Origin: JBAVQS01 sp049694275
GTDB taxonomy: Bacteria > Chloroflexota > Anaerolineae > UBA4142 > SHND01
Length of the DNA: 6,387 bases
Direction: 5' to 3'
Assembly: GCA_049694275.1 (NCBI GenBank)
Contig: JBAVQS010000351.1
Coordinates: 1 to 6,387, forward strand
The notes under the pieces: model-generated
Database searches by the model: none
What the model saw: only the letters and a program-made list of their open reading frames with translations
Told to the model about the DNA's origin: nothing
Made by a program: the position numbers and the translations under genes
Shown here: piece by piece, positions 1 to 6,145 of the stretch
How positions within the stretch are numbered: the stretch's first letter is position 1
Layout of the letters: every line of letters starts with the position of its first letter

Positions 1-181
1 TCGTCCCCAATTCTGGATTGACGCGTGCCTGACGAAAATAATCGAGGTCTTGAACAGGCGCAAACACCCCTTTGAATTGAACGAGTTCTGCAAGATCGAT
101 AATTCCCTCTACCCCATCCTCAAAGCGCAAACGCAATTTGTATTCTTCGAGTGGCTGAACGGCGACAATATCCTTTAGCAT
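1..181 (-). CDS. DUF2442-family protein (partial, C-terminus beyond the window)
   Basis: Only the first 60 residues are in the window; the frame is open to the left edge. Visible features are a short N-terminal strand (MLKDIVAVQPLEEYKL), then LRFEDGVEG at 18-26, IDLAEL at 28-33, a GVFAPVQD stretch at 38-45, FRQARV at 49-54 and NPELGT at 55-60. This layout (V-P-Y-L-F-DG-DL-F-V-GT) is that of DUF2442, a small domain of roughly 80-90 residues, so about 20-30 residues should be missing. The ATG at 181-179 is chosen because GGAG lies 5 nt upstream (187-190 on the + strand as ctcc). It starts 34 nt after vapC in the same direction and is probably co-transcribed with vapBC. From family knowledge, DUF2442 genes often sit beside DUF4160 genes in toxin-antitoxin-like pairs; no DUF4160 partner is seen here. 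Its molecular function is unknown. Confidence 0.8.
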   Translation of the reverse strand, partial: MLKDIVAVQPLEEYKLRLRFEDGVEGIIDLAELVQFKGVFAPVQDLDYFRQARVNPELGT

Positions 182-215
182 TCTTACTCCAAAGGTTTGA
201 TTTTGAGCAAACCGT

Positions 216-614
216 TCACCAGATAATCCGCACATTTGCCGCGCTAATCTTTCGGTCTGCTGTTACGAGCGGAAGGTTAAATGCTAATGCCGTCGCGGCG
301 ATTATCCGATCTGGCATGTCGGGTACTTGTTCCCGTGGAATCTGCCTCAGGGTTGTTGCTACCTGGCTGTCAAGCGGAATCAGACCAAGCGATGTAGAAC
401 CATCAAGCGCATCAAGCAAACGATCAAGCGCTTCTTGTGGAAGTCTTCCTTTTTCGACCAAGTAGACCACTTCGACAAGTGATATGGCAGAGATGAATAT
501 CGGATCACCTGCTTGGGTTGCTCGACGCATCGCTGCAAGCGCTGACTTGGACAACCGCGATGGCTCTCGTAAATACCAGATGATTGAGTGTGTGTCCGCA
601 ACGAGCGCGCTCAT
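216..614 (-). CDS. vapC: PIN-domain ribonuclease toxin, VapC family
   Basis: A protein of 132 residues, the usual size for a single-domain VapC. VapC toxins are Mg2+-dependent RNases that cut tRNA or rRNA and are neutralised by a cognate VapB. The acidic quartet of the PIN fold is present: D7 in VADTHSIIWYL, E48 in SAISLVEVV, D102 in DMPDRIIAATAL (D99 is near), and D120 in LVTADRKI. The DTH..IWYL opening and PLVTADRKI near the end are typical of the bacterial VapC subgroup annotated as type II toxin-antitoxin VapC. The ATG at 614 overlaps the antitoxin stop as ATGA, so translation is probably coupled. An in-frame ATG at 644 would add ten residues lying wholly inside vapB and is less likely. 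No truncation or frameshift is seen. The fold and family are secure; the RNA target cannot be told. Confidence 0.9.
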   Translation of the reverse strand: MSALVADTHSIIWYLREPSRLSKSALAAMRRATQAGDPIFISAISLVEVVYLVEKGRLPQEALDRLLDALDGSTSLGLIPLDSQVATTLRQIPREQVPDMPDRIIAATALAFNLPLVTADRKISAANVRIIW

Positions 615-844
615 GCCCCGATATCCCTCGGGAAATTCCCCCACATTTCTTTTCTTGCTTCGACAATATCCTGATCCGTAATGTTAATGGGCAGGTCTGC
701 CCATAGGCCTTCCAGGTTACGACTGGCGCGCTTGGCCATTTTTCGCTCCAGAAATTCGGCGAAATCTAGCATCTCCCTTTGCTTGTCTGGCGGGAGCGAG
801 CGCCATTTGGACAGCAATTGTTGCTCCATCTCTATTGCGGTCAT
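611..844 (-). CDS. vapB: VapB-like antitoxin (DUF2281-type N-terminus)
   Basis: A 77-residue protein directly upstream of, and overlapping by ATGA with, the PIN toxin. It is the expected antitoxin that binds and blocks VapC and probably autoregulates the promoter. Residues 17-35 (LPPDKQREMLDFAEFLERK) match the LPxxxQxExLDFxEFL helix of DUF2281-like antitoxins. The C-terminal half carries GLWAD at 46-50, an ITDQDIVEARKEMW helix at 55-68 and a GNFPRDI tail, a pattern common in antitoxins paired with this VapC subgroup. No ribbon-helix-helix or AbrB fold can be recognised with certainty, so the DNA-binding mode is open. The ATG at 844 has GAGGG 5 nt upstream (850-854), which favours it over the internal ATG at 829. 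Its own promoter lies just upstream (883-891). Confidence 0.82.
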   Translation of the reverse strand: MTAIEMEQQLLSKWRSLPPDKQREMLDFAEFLERKMAKRASRNLEGLWADLPINITDQDIVEARKEMWGNFPRDIGA

Positions 845-882
845 TTGATCCCTCTCTGAGATTGAACTGACTCTACAAGCAA

Positions 883-891
883 ATTATAGCA
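883..891 (-). promoter_or_regulatory. Extended -10 promoter for the vapBC module
   Basis: Read on the minus strand, positions 891-883 give TGCTATAAT, an exact TGnTATAAT extended -10 element for a housekeeping sigma factor. The region 17 bp further upstream (911-906, ACCTTC) does not resemble a -35 box, which fits an extended -10 promoter. Transcription would start near 876, leaving a leader of about 30 nt before the vapB ATG at 844. The element sits in the 69-bp gap after the flxA stop, so vapBC need not depend on the hdr-flx transcript. Autorepression by VapBC would be expected, but no clear operator palindrome was found. Confidence 0.7.
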
Positions 892-913
892 CAGCGCGGG
901 AGGGGGAAGGTGT

Positions 914-1750
914 TTAGAGAAAACTCTCCAGAAATCCTTGAATCTCCGAGTGTTTGAACACCGGTCCGTGGAGGCAGACGTACTGCTCGCCCATGTTGCA
1001 GCGGCCGCACTTGCCGATGCCGCATTTCATCTTGGCTTCGAGCGTCGTGATGATTTGCTCAGAGGTAAAACCCAGTTTGGCAAGCTCCTGGATCGCAAAG
1101 TGAATCATGATGGGGGGGCCGCAGACGATGACGGCGGCATTGTCGGGTGAGGGCTTGACCTTGCGAAGCAGGTCGGTGATGAGCCCCACGTTATCCTTCC
1201 AGGTCGCATCCCCTTCGTCCACGGTCAGGTGTAGTTGGGTGCGCGGGGCCTGCCGCCAGGTCTCGTACTCGTCGGTAAAGACAAGCAGGCGCGGAGTGCG
1301 CGCTGCCCAGAGGATCGTCATGTCGCCATAGTGGTCGCGGTCGTGCAGGATTGAGGTGATGACCGGGCGAAGCGGCGCGCCGCCGATGCCGCCGCCGAGG
1401 ACCAGGATGTTTTTGCCCTTGAGCTCTTCCAGCGGAAACCAGTTCCCCATTGGGCCGCGGAGGCCGACCGTGTCGCCGGCGTTCAATTCGTGCAGCGCAT
1501 GGGTCACCGTGCCGACCTGCGCAATCGCCACATCCACCGTCTCGTCAATTCCGGTTACCGAGGTGATCCCGAACGGCGCTTCGCCGACGCCGAACGCCGA
1601 GACAAAGGCGAACTGGCCGGGGCGATAAGCGAAATCGTGGGCGAACGCCGGATCATCCAATCGAATCTTGAACAGCTTGATATCCGTCCCCAGCGGTTTG
1701 ACCTCGGCGAGCGTGCCGAGAAGCGGAAGATAGGGATTCTGCATGCTCAT
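914..1750 (-). CDS. flxA: FlxA-like FAD/NAD(P)-binding oxidoreductase with C-terminal [2Fe-2S] cluster
   Basis: A 278-residue soluble flavoprotein of the ferredoxin-NADP reductase superfamily, closest in layout to FlxA and to the gamma subunit of sulfhydrogenases and AsrB. It should exchange hydride with NAD(P)H and pass electrons to the neighbouring Fe-S subunits. In order: FAD-binding barrel with RPGQF (43-47) and APFGITS (58-64), the GTVTHAL segment (80-86) and GLRGPMGNWFP (96-106); NAD(P)-binding Rossmann domain with VLGGGIGGAPLRP (117-129) and VCGPPIM (209-215); and a cysteine-rich end with C243-x4-C248-x2-C251-x7-C259 for the [2Fe-2S] cluster. The start at 1750 overlaps the previous stop as ATGA and has GAGGT 6 nt upstream; ATG 1744 is a poorer alternative. 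The longer open frame to 1855 lies inside the upstream gene. It is last in the operon. NADH rather than NADPH is inferred from the family only. Confidence 0.88.
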   Translation of the reverse strand: MSMQNPYLPLLGTLAEVKPLGTDIKLFKIRLDDPAFAHDFAYRPGQFAFVSAFGVGEAPFGITSVTGIDETVDVAIAQVGTVTHALHELNAGDTVGLRGPMGNWFPLEELKGKNILVLGGGIGGAPLRPVITSILHDRDHYGDMTILWAARTPRLLVFTDEYETWRQAPRTQLHLTVDEGDATWKDNVGLITDLLRKVKPSPDNAAVIVCGPPIMIHFAIQELAKLGFTSEQIITTLEAKMKCGIGKCGRCNMGEQYVCLHGPVFKHSEIQGFLESFL

Positions 1751-2790
1751 GCCTTTACCTCTTGTGCGTGGGATCGCGCGGCGACCATCCCCAGGATTTC
1801 CGTAATGTCCACGTTCACCGGGCAGAGGTCGATGCAGCGGCCACAGCCGACGCACGCCACCGGGCCAAAGTCAGCCGGGTAATAGTCGAACTTGCAATAG
1901 AACCGGTTGCGCAGGCGCTGCATCTTGGTCGGGCGTGGGTTGTGCCCGCCGGCGATGCGGCGATAGTTATCGACCGTACAGGCGTCCCAACAGCGCAACC
2001 GCTCGATCTCCTGGTAACCCGGTTTCTGCGCGACCACCTCATCGCGGATGTCAAAGCAGCGACAGGTGGGACAAACATAGGCGCAGATTTTACAGTTGAG
2101 GCAGCGGTCGGCCACCTGCGCCCACTGCGCATCGTCGAATCGGGCTTGCCACGCGTCGCGCACCGGGACCGGAAACTCGGCGGTCCAGTCACGCGGCGCA
2201 ACGGTCTCGGGCGCGGGGATGAGGTGCAGGCCCGCGACGAGTGCTTGTCCCTTGTCGGTGCGCGCGTCGAGCAGGTAACGGTCATCGCGTCGATGCAGCA
2301 CAATATCCATGCCGTCGCCGTCGTCAGGGGAGAGGCCGAGGCTGGTGCAAAAACAGGCGGGGCCCATTTCCTCGCAGGCCATGCCGATCAGGGTCGTTCG
2401 CTCGCGCCGCTCGGCATAGTACGTATCGACCGGCGGTTTTAGCAAGAGCGCATCGAGGACTGAGAGGGCATGTACGTCGCACGGATGGAGGCCAAACAGG
2501 ACCTGGTCCCGCGCCATGTGCGTCTCGGTAATCTTGACCTTCCAGGTCGGATCGCCCCCCGCGCTCACCTGGCGCACCCGCTCGATGGTCATGAGCGCTT
2601 CGGTGGCCGGGAGAAAGAACTCTTTGGGGGAGATGGGCACGCGGGGATTGTCAAACACGATCCGGTCTATAGCGGATACCGGTTGGTAGAGGACGAGGTC
2701 CGCCGCGACGCGCGTGGGCGCAATGACCGTGTGCGAGGCCATCAGGCCGGTGAGCCATTCCTGTAATTGCGCTAGAGTAATCCAGTTCAT
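1747..2790 (-). CDS. FlxB-like 4Fe-4S dicluster protein (sulfhydrogenase beta / AsrA-like)
   Basis: A 347-residue soluble iron-sulfur protein, an electron-transfer subunit between FlxA and the rest of the complex. The N-terminal two thirds resemble the Fer4_22 (AsrA, sulfhydrogenase beta) family, with FGLHPCDVHAL at 99-109 and MACEEMGPACFCTS at 137-150 (C139, C146, C148). The ferredoxin part has C230-x2-C233-x2-C236-x3-C240 followed by PTCRCFDI (C243, C245), and later C313-x2-C316-x2-C319-x3-C323-P. These give two [4Fe-4S] clusters, with further cysteines (C267, C271, C299) between them that could hold more. No membrane segment or signal peptide is seen. It starts 8 nt after the FlxC-like gene with AGGA overlapping that gene's stop, and its own stop overlaps flxA. 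Calling it FlxB rests on family likeness and its place beside flxA; AsrA-like or hydrogenase beta subunit names would also be used. Family confidence is high, the exact letter less so. Confidence 0.85.
   Translation of the reverse strand: MNWITLAQLQEWLTGLMASHTVIAPTRVAADLVLYQPVSAIDRIVFDNPRVPISPKEFFLPATEALMTIERVRQVSAGGDPTWKVKITETHMARDQVLFGLHPCDVHALSVLDALLLKPPVDTYYAERRERTTLIGMACEEMGPACFCTSLGLSPDDGDGMDIVLHRRDDRYLLDARTDKGQALVAGLHLIPAPETVAPRDWTAEFPVPVRDAWQARFDDAQWAQVADRCLNCKICAYVCPTCRCFDIRDEVVAQKPGYQEIERLRCWDACTVDNYRRIAGGHNPRPTKMQRLRNRFYCKFDYYPADFGPVACVGCGRCIDLCPVNVDITEILGMVAARSHAQEVKA
1757..1761 (-). promoter_or_regulatory. Shine-Dalgarno of flxA (decides start 1750)
   Basis: GAGGT on the minus strand, 6 nt before ATG 1750 and 12 nt before the second in-frame ATG at 1744. 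The spacing supports the upstream start, which overlaps the FlxB-like gene's stop codon. The site lies inside the coding end of that gene, consistent with coupled translation. Confidence 0.6.
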
Positions 2791-2798
2791 AGGTTTTC

Positions 2799-3680
2799 CT
2801 ACAGCGGCAGTTCTTCGTCAGCCTTGAAGGCGGCGAGCGGCGATGCCGTGATGGTATCCAGCCCGGCGCGGTAACTGAATTTCTGCTCGATCTCGTGGGC
2901 GAACCAGCTATTGAGCAGGTCGAGCCGCACGCCGACCGGGCAGACGCGGGCGCATTCGCCGCATCCGACGCAGCGGCCCGCCAGGTGATAGGCGCGCAGG
3001 GTATGGAACATGCGCTTTTCCGGCGTGCGAATCCCAATGCCGACCCACTGCGGGTTGAGTTGATCCGCGGTGCACTCGGCGCAATAACAACCGGGGCACG
3101 CCTGGCGACAGGCATAGCAGCGGATGCAGCGGGAAAACTCGGCGTCCCAGAATGCCTGGCGCTCGGCGGCGGTCATCGCCTGGAGCCGCGCGAAGTCCGG
3201 CGAGCCCTGGGCGGCCGGGCTGGCATCGAGGGTTGCCTGTTCGCCAATCAGCGCATCGTGCACCAGTGGCGTCCGGTCGGTGCAGTTGCGACAGCGGGGC
3301 TGCAGGTCGCCCAGGTCGCGATTGGCGAAACCCGCCTGCCGGCGCATCCCGCCGCAGACGACGCCGATGGCGTAAACATCCGCGCGCGGGACCTGGTTCT
3401 CGTGGAGGAGCACGTTGAGCGCGCGGGCGTCGCACGCCTTGAGGATGAGGCCGATTTTGTTGATGGGCGCGCCGCGGCTCGGCGAGATGTGCCGGTCGCG
3501 GATATAGTTGACCAGATTATGCGTACAGGCCTCGTTCCAGACCAGGCGGTCGATGTCGGCGGGCGCATAGATAAAAGCCGGGCGGGTTGCGCCGCGCGTC
3601 CCGTTCTCATAGCCGATGACGAGGTTGACGGTCCCGTTTTCGAGAATCTCGCGTGCCTTGTTCCGGATCTGCTCGATCAT
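2799..3680 (-). CDS. FlxC-like 4Fe-4S dicluster protein
   Basis: A 293-residue soluble iron-sulfur protein, structurally parallel to its downstream neighbour but shorter. The N-terminal part carries LILKACDARALNVLL (78-92) and GVVCGGM (106-112), which mirror the HPCD and MACEE segments next door, then C130-x2-C133. The ferredoxin part has C185-x2-C188-x2-C191-x3-C195, with an added PGCYCAEC run (C198, C200, C203), and C237-x2-C240-x2-C243-x3-C247-P. At least two [4Fe-4S] clusters are expected. The role, inferred from family and context, is to carry electrons between the flavin subunit FlxA and FlxD/HdrA. The ATG at 3680 overlaps the flxD stop as ATGA and has a strong GGAGG (3688-3692) 7 nt upstream. 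No transmembrane segment is seen. Automated annotation may call it a coenzyme F420 hydrogenase beta-like or plain 4Fe-4S dicluster protein. The letter FlxC is by gene order and is tentative. Confidence 0.83.
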   Translation of the reverse strand: MIEQIRNKAREILENGTVNLVIGYENGTRGATRPAFIYAPADIDRLVWNEACTHNLVNYIRDRHISPSRGAPINKIGLILKACDARALNVLLHENQVPRADVYAIGVVCGGMRRQAGFANRDLGDLQPRCRNCTDRTPLVHDALIGEQATLDASPAAQGSPDFARLQAMTAAERQAFWDAEFSRCIRCYACRQACPGCYCAECTADQLNPQWVGIGIRTPEKRMFHTLRAYHLAGRCVGCGECARVCPVGVRLDLLNSWFAHEIEQKFSYRAGLDTITASPLAAFKADEELPL

Positions 3681-4132
3681 GGCAGTACCTCCGCGAGCGG
3701 CGACGCGACCGGGATCTCATGGGCCGGGTGGTACGGGCCGAGTGCGCGCACCTGGTCGGTGAACTCGGTGACGACCTGGGCAAAGCGCTTGCCCTCTGCC
3801 GCCGAGACCCAGTCCACCTTGATGCGCTTTTGATCGATGCCGAGAAAATCGAGGAACCCGTGCATCAGGGTATAGCGGCGGCGCGCGTAATAGTTGCCAT
3901 CGCGATAGTGGCAATCGCCGGGGTGACAGCCGAGGACGAGGACCCCGTCGGCGCCGTGCTGAAAGGCTTGCGCGACAAAGAGGGGATCGACGCGCCCACT
4001 GCACGGCACACGGATGATGCGAATGTTGGACTCGTATTGGATACGGCTGGTGCCCGCGAGGTTCGCGCCGGCATAGCTGCACCAGTTGCAAAGGAAACCG
4101 ACGATGCGTGGCTCGAATGCTGTTTGTGTCAT
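3677..4132 (-). CDS. flxD: FlxD / MvhD-like hydrogenase iron-sulfur subunit
   Basis: A 151-residue protein of the MvhD family (FlpD/VhuD/FlxD), a [2Fe-2S] electron-transfer subunit that docks on HdrA and delivers electrons from the input module to its flavin. The hallmark segments are nearly complete: EPRIVGFLCNWCSYAGANLA (C15, C18), IIRVPCSGRVDP (C44) and GVLVLGCHPGDCHYRDGN (C69, C74), then WVSAAEGKRFAQVV. Length is normal for the free-standing form. The preferred start is the ATG at 4132, 8 nt after the hdrA stop, with GAG and AGG stretches just upstream. A TTG at 4144 would add four residues and overlap the hdrA stop as TTGA, but its AGG lies directly against the codon, so it is less likely. 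It sits between hdrA and the Fe-S/flavin input genes. Absence of hydrogenase large and small subunits in the window makes NADH, through FlxA, the probable donor. Confidence 0.92.
   Translation of the reverse strand: MTQTAFEPRIVGFLCNWCSYAGANLAGTSRIQYESNIRIIRVPCSGRVDPLFVAQAFQHGADGVLVLGCHPGDCHYRDGNYYARRRYTLMHGFLDFLGIDQKRIKVDWVSAAEGKRFAQVVTEFTDQVRALGPYHPAHEIPVASPLAEVLP
3688..3692 (-). promoter_or_regulatory. Strong Shine-Dalgarno of the FlxC-like gene
   Basis: GGAGG on the minus strand, 7 nt before the ATG at 3680 and inside the last codons of flxD. It is the best SD match in the operon. Together with the ATGA overlap it fixes this start and suggests that this subunit can be initiated independently as well as by coupling. 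Confidence 0.65.
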
Positions 4133-4140
4133 GGTGTTTC

Positions 4141-6135
4141 TCAACCTGCAAATGCAAAGGTATTAATCTGCTCCAAGATTGCCTGATCGCTGAAACCGCG
4201 CAGGGTGATGACCTTGCCCGGGCACGCACTGGCGCAGAGGCCGCACCCCTTGCAGAGCGCCTCGTTAATCTGGGTCACCATCTGCCCGTCGCGGCGTTTG
4301 ACCGCGTCGATGGCGTTATAGGGGCAGACAGACTGGCAGGTCAGGCAGCCGGTGCAGCGGGTCTGGTTCACCGCCGAGATCATCGCCTCGCCGGCGAGCG
4401 TGGGCTGGCTGAGGAGGACCATCGCTTTGGCGGCGGCCGCGCCCGCCTGGTTGACGCTCTCGGGAATGTCCTTGGGCCCGATGGTCATGCCGGCCAGCAG
4501 GATACCCGCCGTGTTGCTTTCGACCGGGTTGAGCTTGGGGTGCGACTCGTTGATAAAGCCATAGCTGTCGTACGAAATGCCGAGCTTGCGCGCCATGGCG
4601 TCGGCATCGGGCTGCGGCTGGACGCCGGTGGCCAGCACGACCAGATCGGCCTCGACGTGGACCGGTTGGCCCATCAGCGTATCCTCGCCCAGGACGACCA
4701 GGTGATCGCCGTCGGGATAAATCTTGCTCACGCGGCCGCGCAAATAGCAGGCGCCGTACTCTTCCTGCGCGCGGCGCGTAAACTCGTCGTACCCTTTGCC
4801 GCCGGCGCGCACGTCCATGTAAAAGACATAGCTCTGGACCTGCGGATCGTGCTCCTTGAGCATGATCGCGTGCTTGGCCGTGTACATGCAACAGACCTTG
4901 CTGCAATAGGGGCGCCCCATCCGCTTGTCGCGTGAGCCGACGCAGGCGATAAAGACAACGCTGCGCGGGCGCCTGCCGTCCGACGGGCGGCGAATCTCCC
5001 CACTGGTGGGTCCAGCCGCGTTCATCAACCTTTCGAGTTGGAGCGAGGTGATGACATCGGGATAGCGGCCATAGCCGTACTCGCCATAGACGGTCGGGTC
5101 AAAGAGGCTAAAGCCGTTCGCCAGCACAATGGCGCCGAACTGTTCCGTGGTGAGCGCGGGCTGTTGATAGAAATCGACCGCCTCGCGCTGGCAGAATTTG
5201 AGGCACGCGCCGCACTGCGGTTTCTTGCGGTTGGGATCCTTGCGCAGGGACTGGATCGCGACACAGCTCACTTCGTCGATCACCGGCACATTCGGAACGG
5301 CTTGTGGGAAGGGGCGGTAGATCGCGGCGCGGTTGCCCATACCCTCGTCGAACTCGGATTTGATTTTTTTGTACGGGCAGCGCGTGAGGCAGTCACCGCA
5401 GCCGGTGCATTTCGAGGCATCGACATAGCGCGGTTTGTGCTTGATATCCACCTCAAAGTTGCCGACAAACCCGCGCACTGCTTCCACCTCTGCCCAGGTG
5501 TGGAGCGTAATGTTCGGGTGCTGGGCGATCTCCGTCATGCGCGGCGTCAGGATGCAGCCGGAGCAGTCGAGGGTGGGAAAGGTCTTGTCGAGCTGAGCCA
5601 TGCGTCCGCCGATGGATGGGCTGCGCTCGACCATCACGACCTCGATCCCTGCGTTGGCCATGTCGAGCGCAGCCTGGATACCGGCAATGCCGCCGCCGAT
5701 GACGAGCGCGCGCCGCGTGACGCCAACCTGGCGCGGGTACAGCGGTTCAAGCCACCGCGCCTTGGCCGTCGTCATCTGCACAATATCAATCGCCTTGTCC
5801 GTGCCGGCCGCTTTATCGGGATGGACCCACGAGCACTGTTCGCGGATGTTCGCCATCTCGATCATGTACGGGTTCAATCCCGCGCGCTCGACTGCACGTG
5901 AAAAGATGCGATAGTGCATCGTGGGCGAACAGGCGGCGACGACCACCCGGTCGAGGTGATGCTCCTGGATCGCGTCCTGGACCAGTTTTTGCCCCGGCTC
6001 GGAGCACATGAACATATAGTCGGTGGAAAAGACCACCTCCGGCGTTTCGCCGAGCGTCTGGGCGACGCGCTTGACGTCGACCGTCCCGGCGATATTCGAG
6101 CCACAATGGCAGACAAAGACCCCAATGCGTGACAT
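4141..6135 (-). CDS. hdrA: Heterodisulfide reductase subunit A (HdrA), flavin and multi-[4Fe-4S] protein
   Basis: A 664-residue cytoplasmic protein, the usual size of HdrA, and the central flavin subunit where electron bifurcation is thought to occur. Order of parts: N-terminal domain with GVFVCHCGSNI (C9, C11), C44 and C69; FAD-binding Rossmann motif GGGIAGIQAALDMANAG (147-163) ending at E170; GGRMAQLDKTFPTLDCSGC (177-194); inserted ferredoxin domain C243-x2-C246-x2-C249-x3-C253 with C291 and C308-x2-C311-x3-C315; thioredoxin-reductase-like part with CVGSRD (C398) and YCSKVCC (C411, C415, C416), whose 13-4-1 spacing fits the HdrA cluster in that domain; NTAGILLAGM and GPKDIPESVNQA (541-564); and a C-terminal 2[4Fe-4S] ferredoxin, C594-C597-C600-C604 and C628-C631-C634-C638, the proposed exit to free ferredoxin. 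All cysteines are encoded as Cys, with no in-frame UGA. The start at 6135 has AAGGG 6 nt upstream. No MvhD fusion is present; flxD follows separately. Confidence 0.96.
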   Translation of the reverse strand: MSRIGVFVCHCGSNIAGTVDVKRVAQTLGETPEVVFSTDYMFMCSEPGQKLVQDAIQEHHLDRVVVAACSPTMHYRIFSRAVERAGLNPYMIEMANIREQCSWVHPDKAAGTDKAIDIVQMTTAKARWLEPLYPRQVGVTRRALVIGGGIAGIQAALDMANAGIEVVMVERSPSIGGRMAQLDKTFPTLDCSGCILTPRMTEIAQHPNITLHTWAEVEAVRGFVGNFEVDIKHKPRYVDASKCTGCGDCLTRCPYKKIKSEFDEGMGNRAAIYRPFPQAVPNVPVIDEVSCVAIQSLRKDPNRKKPQCGACLKFCQREAVDFYQQPALTTEQFGAIVLANGFSLFDPTVYGEYGYGRYPDVITSLQLERLMNAAGPTSGEIRRPSDGRRPRSVVFIACVGSRDKRMGRPYCSKVCCMYTAKHAIMLKEHDPQVQSYVFYMDVRAGGKGYDEFTRRAQEEYGACYLRGRVSKIYPDGDHLVVLGEDTLMGQPVHVEADLVVLATGVQPQPDADAMARKLGISYDSYGFINESHPKLNPVESNTAGILLAGMTIGPKDIPESVNQAGAAAAKAMVLLSQPTLAGEAMISAVNQTRCTGCLTCQSVCPYNAIDAVKRRDGQMVTQINEALCKGCGLCASACPGKVITLRGFSDQAILEQINTFAFAG

Positions 6136-6145
6136 GGTTAACCCT

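Noticed and set aside
151..465. A 104-codon plus-strand open frame across vapC
   Set aside because: It runs antisense to vapC and the start of the DUF2442 gene, both of which have recognisable families and SD sites; its product has no recognisable features.
916..928. Possible terminator after flxA (GAGA/TCTC dyad)
   Set aside because: The stem is only 4 bp, overlaps the last flxA codons and is not followed by a T-run on the minus strand.
1751..1855. N-terminal extension of flxA to an ATG at 1855
   Set aside because: The extra 35 residues are Arg/Gly/Pro-rich, lie entirely within the ferredoxin-coding end of the preceding gene and are not part of the family. The ATG at 1750 has ATGA coupling and an SD.
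2895..3833. A 312-codon open frame on the plus strand
   Set aside because: It lies antisense to the FlxC-like gene and the end of flxD, both with strong cysteine motifs and SD sites. Its protein is Ala/Arg/Val-rich without recognisable motifs, as expected for the complement of high-GC coding DNA.
4108..5901. Long plus-strand open frames (4108-4935 and 5038-5901) opposite hdrA
   Set aside because: Both mirror hdrA, which has complete family motifs throughout. The translations are low-complexity and have no family likeness, so they are shadow frames.
4141..6135. Selenocysteine in HdrA
   Set aside because: Some HdrA homologues carry selenocysteine, but every cluster position here is a Cys codon and there is no internal in-frame TGA before the stop at 4143-4141.
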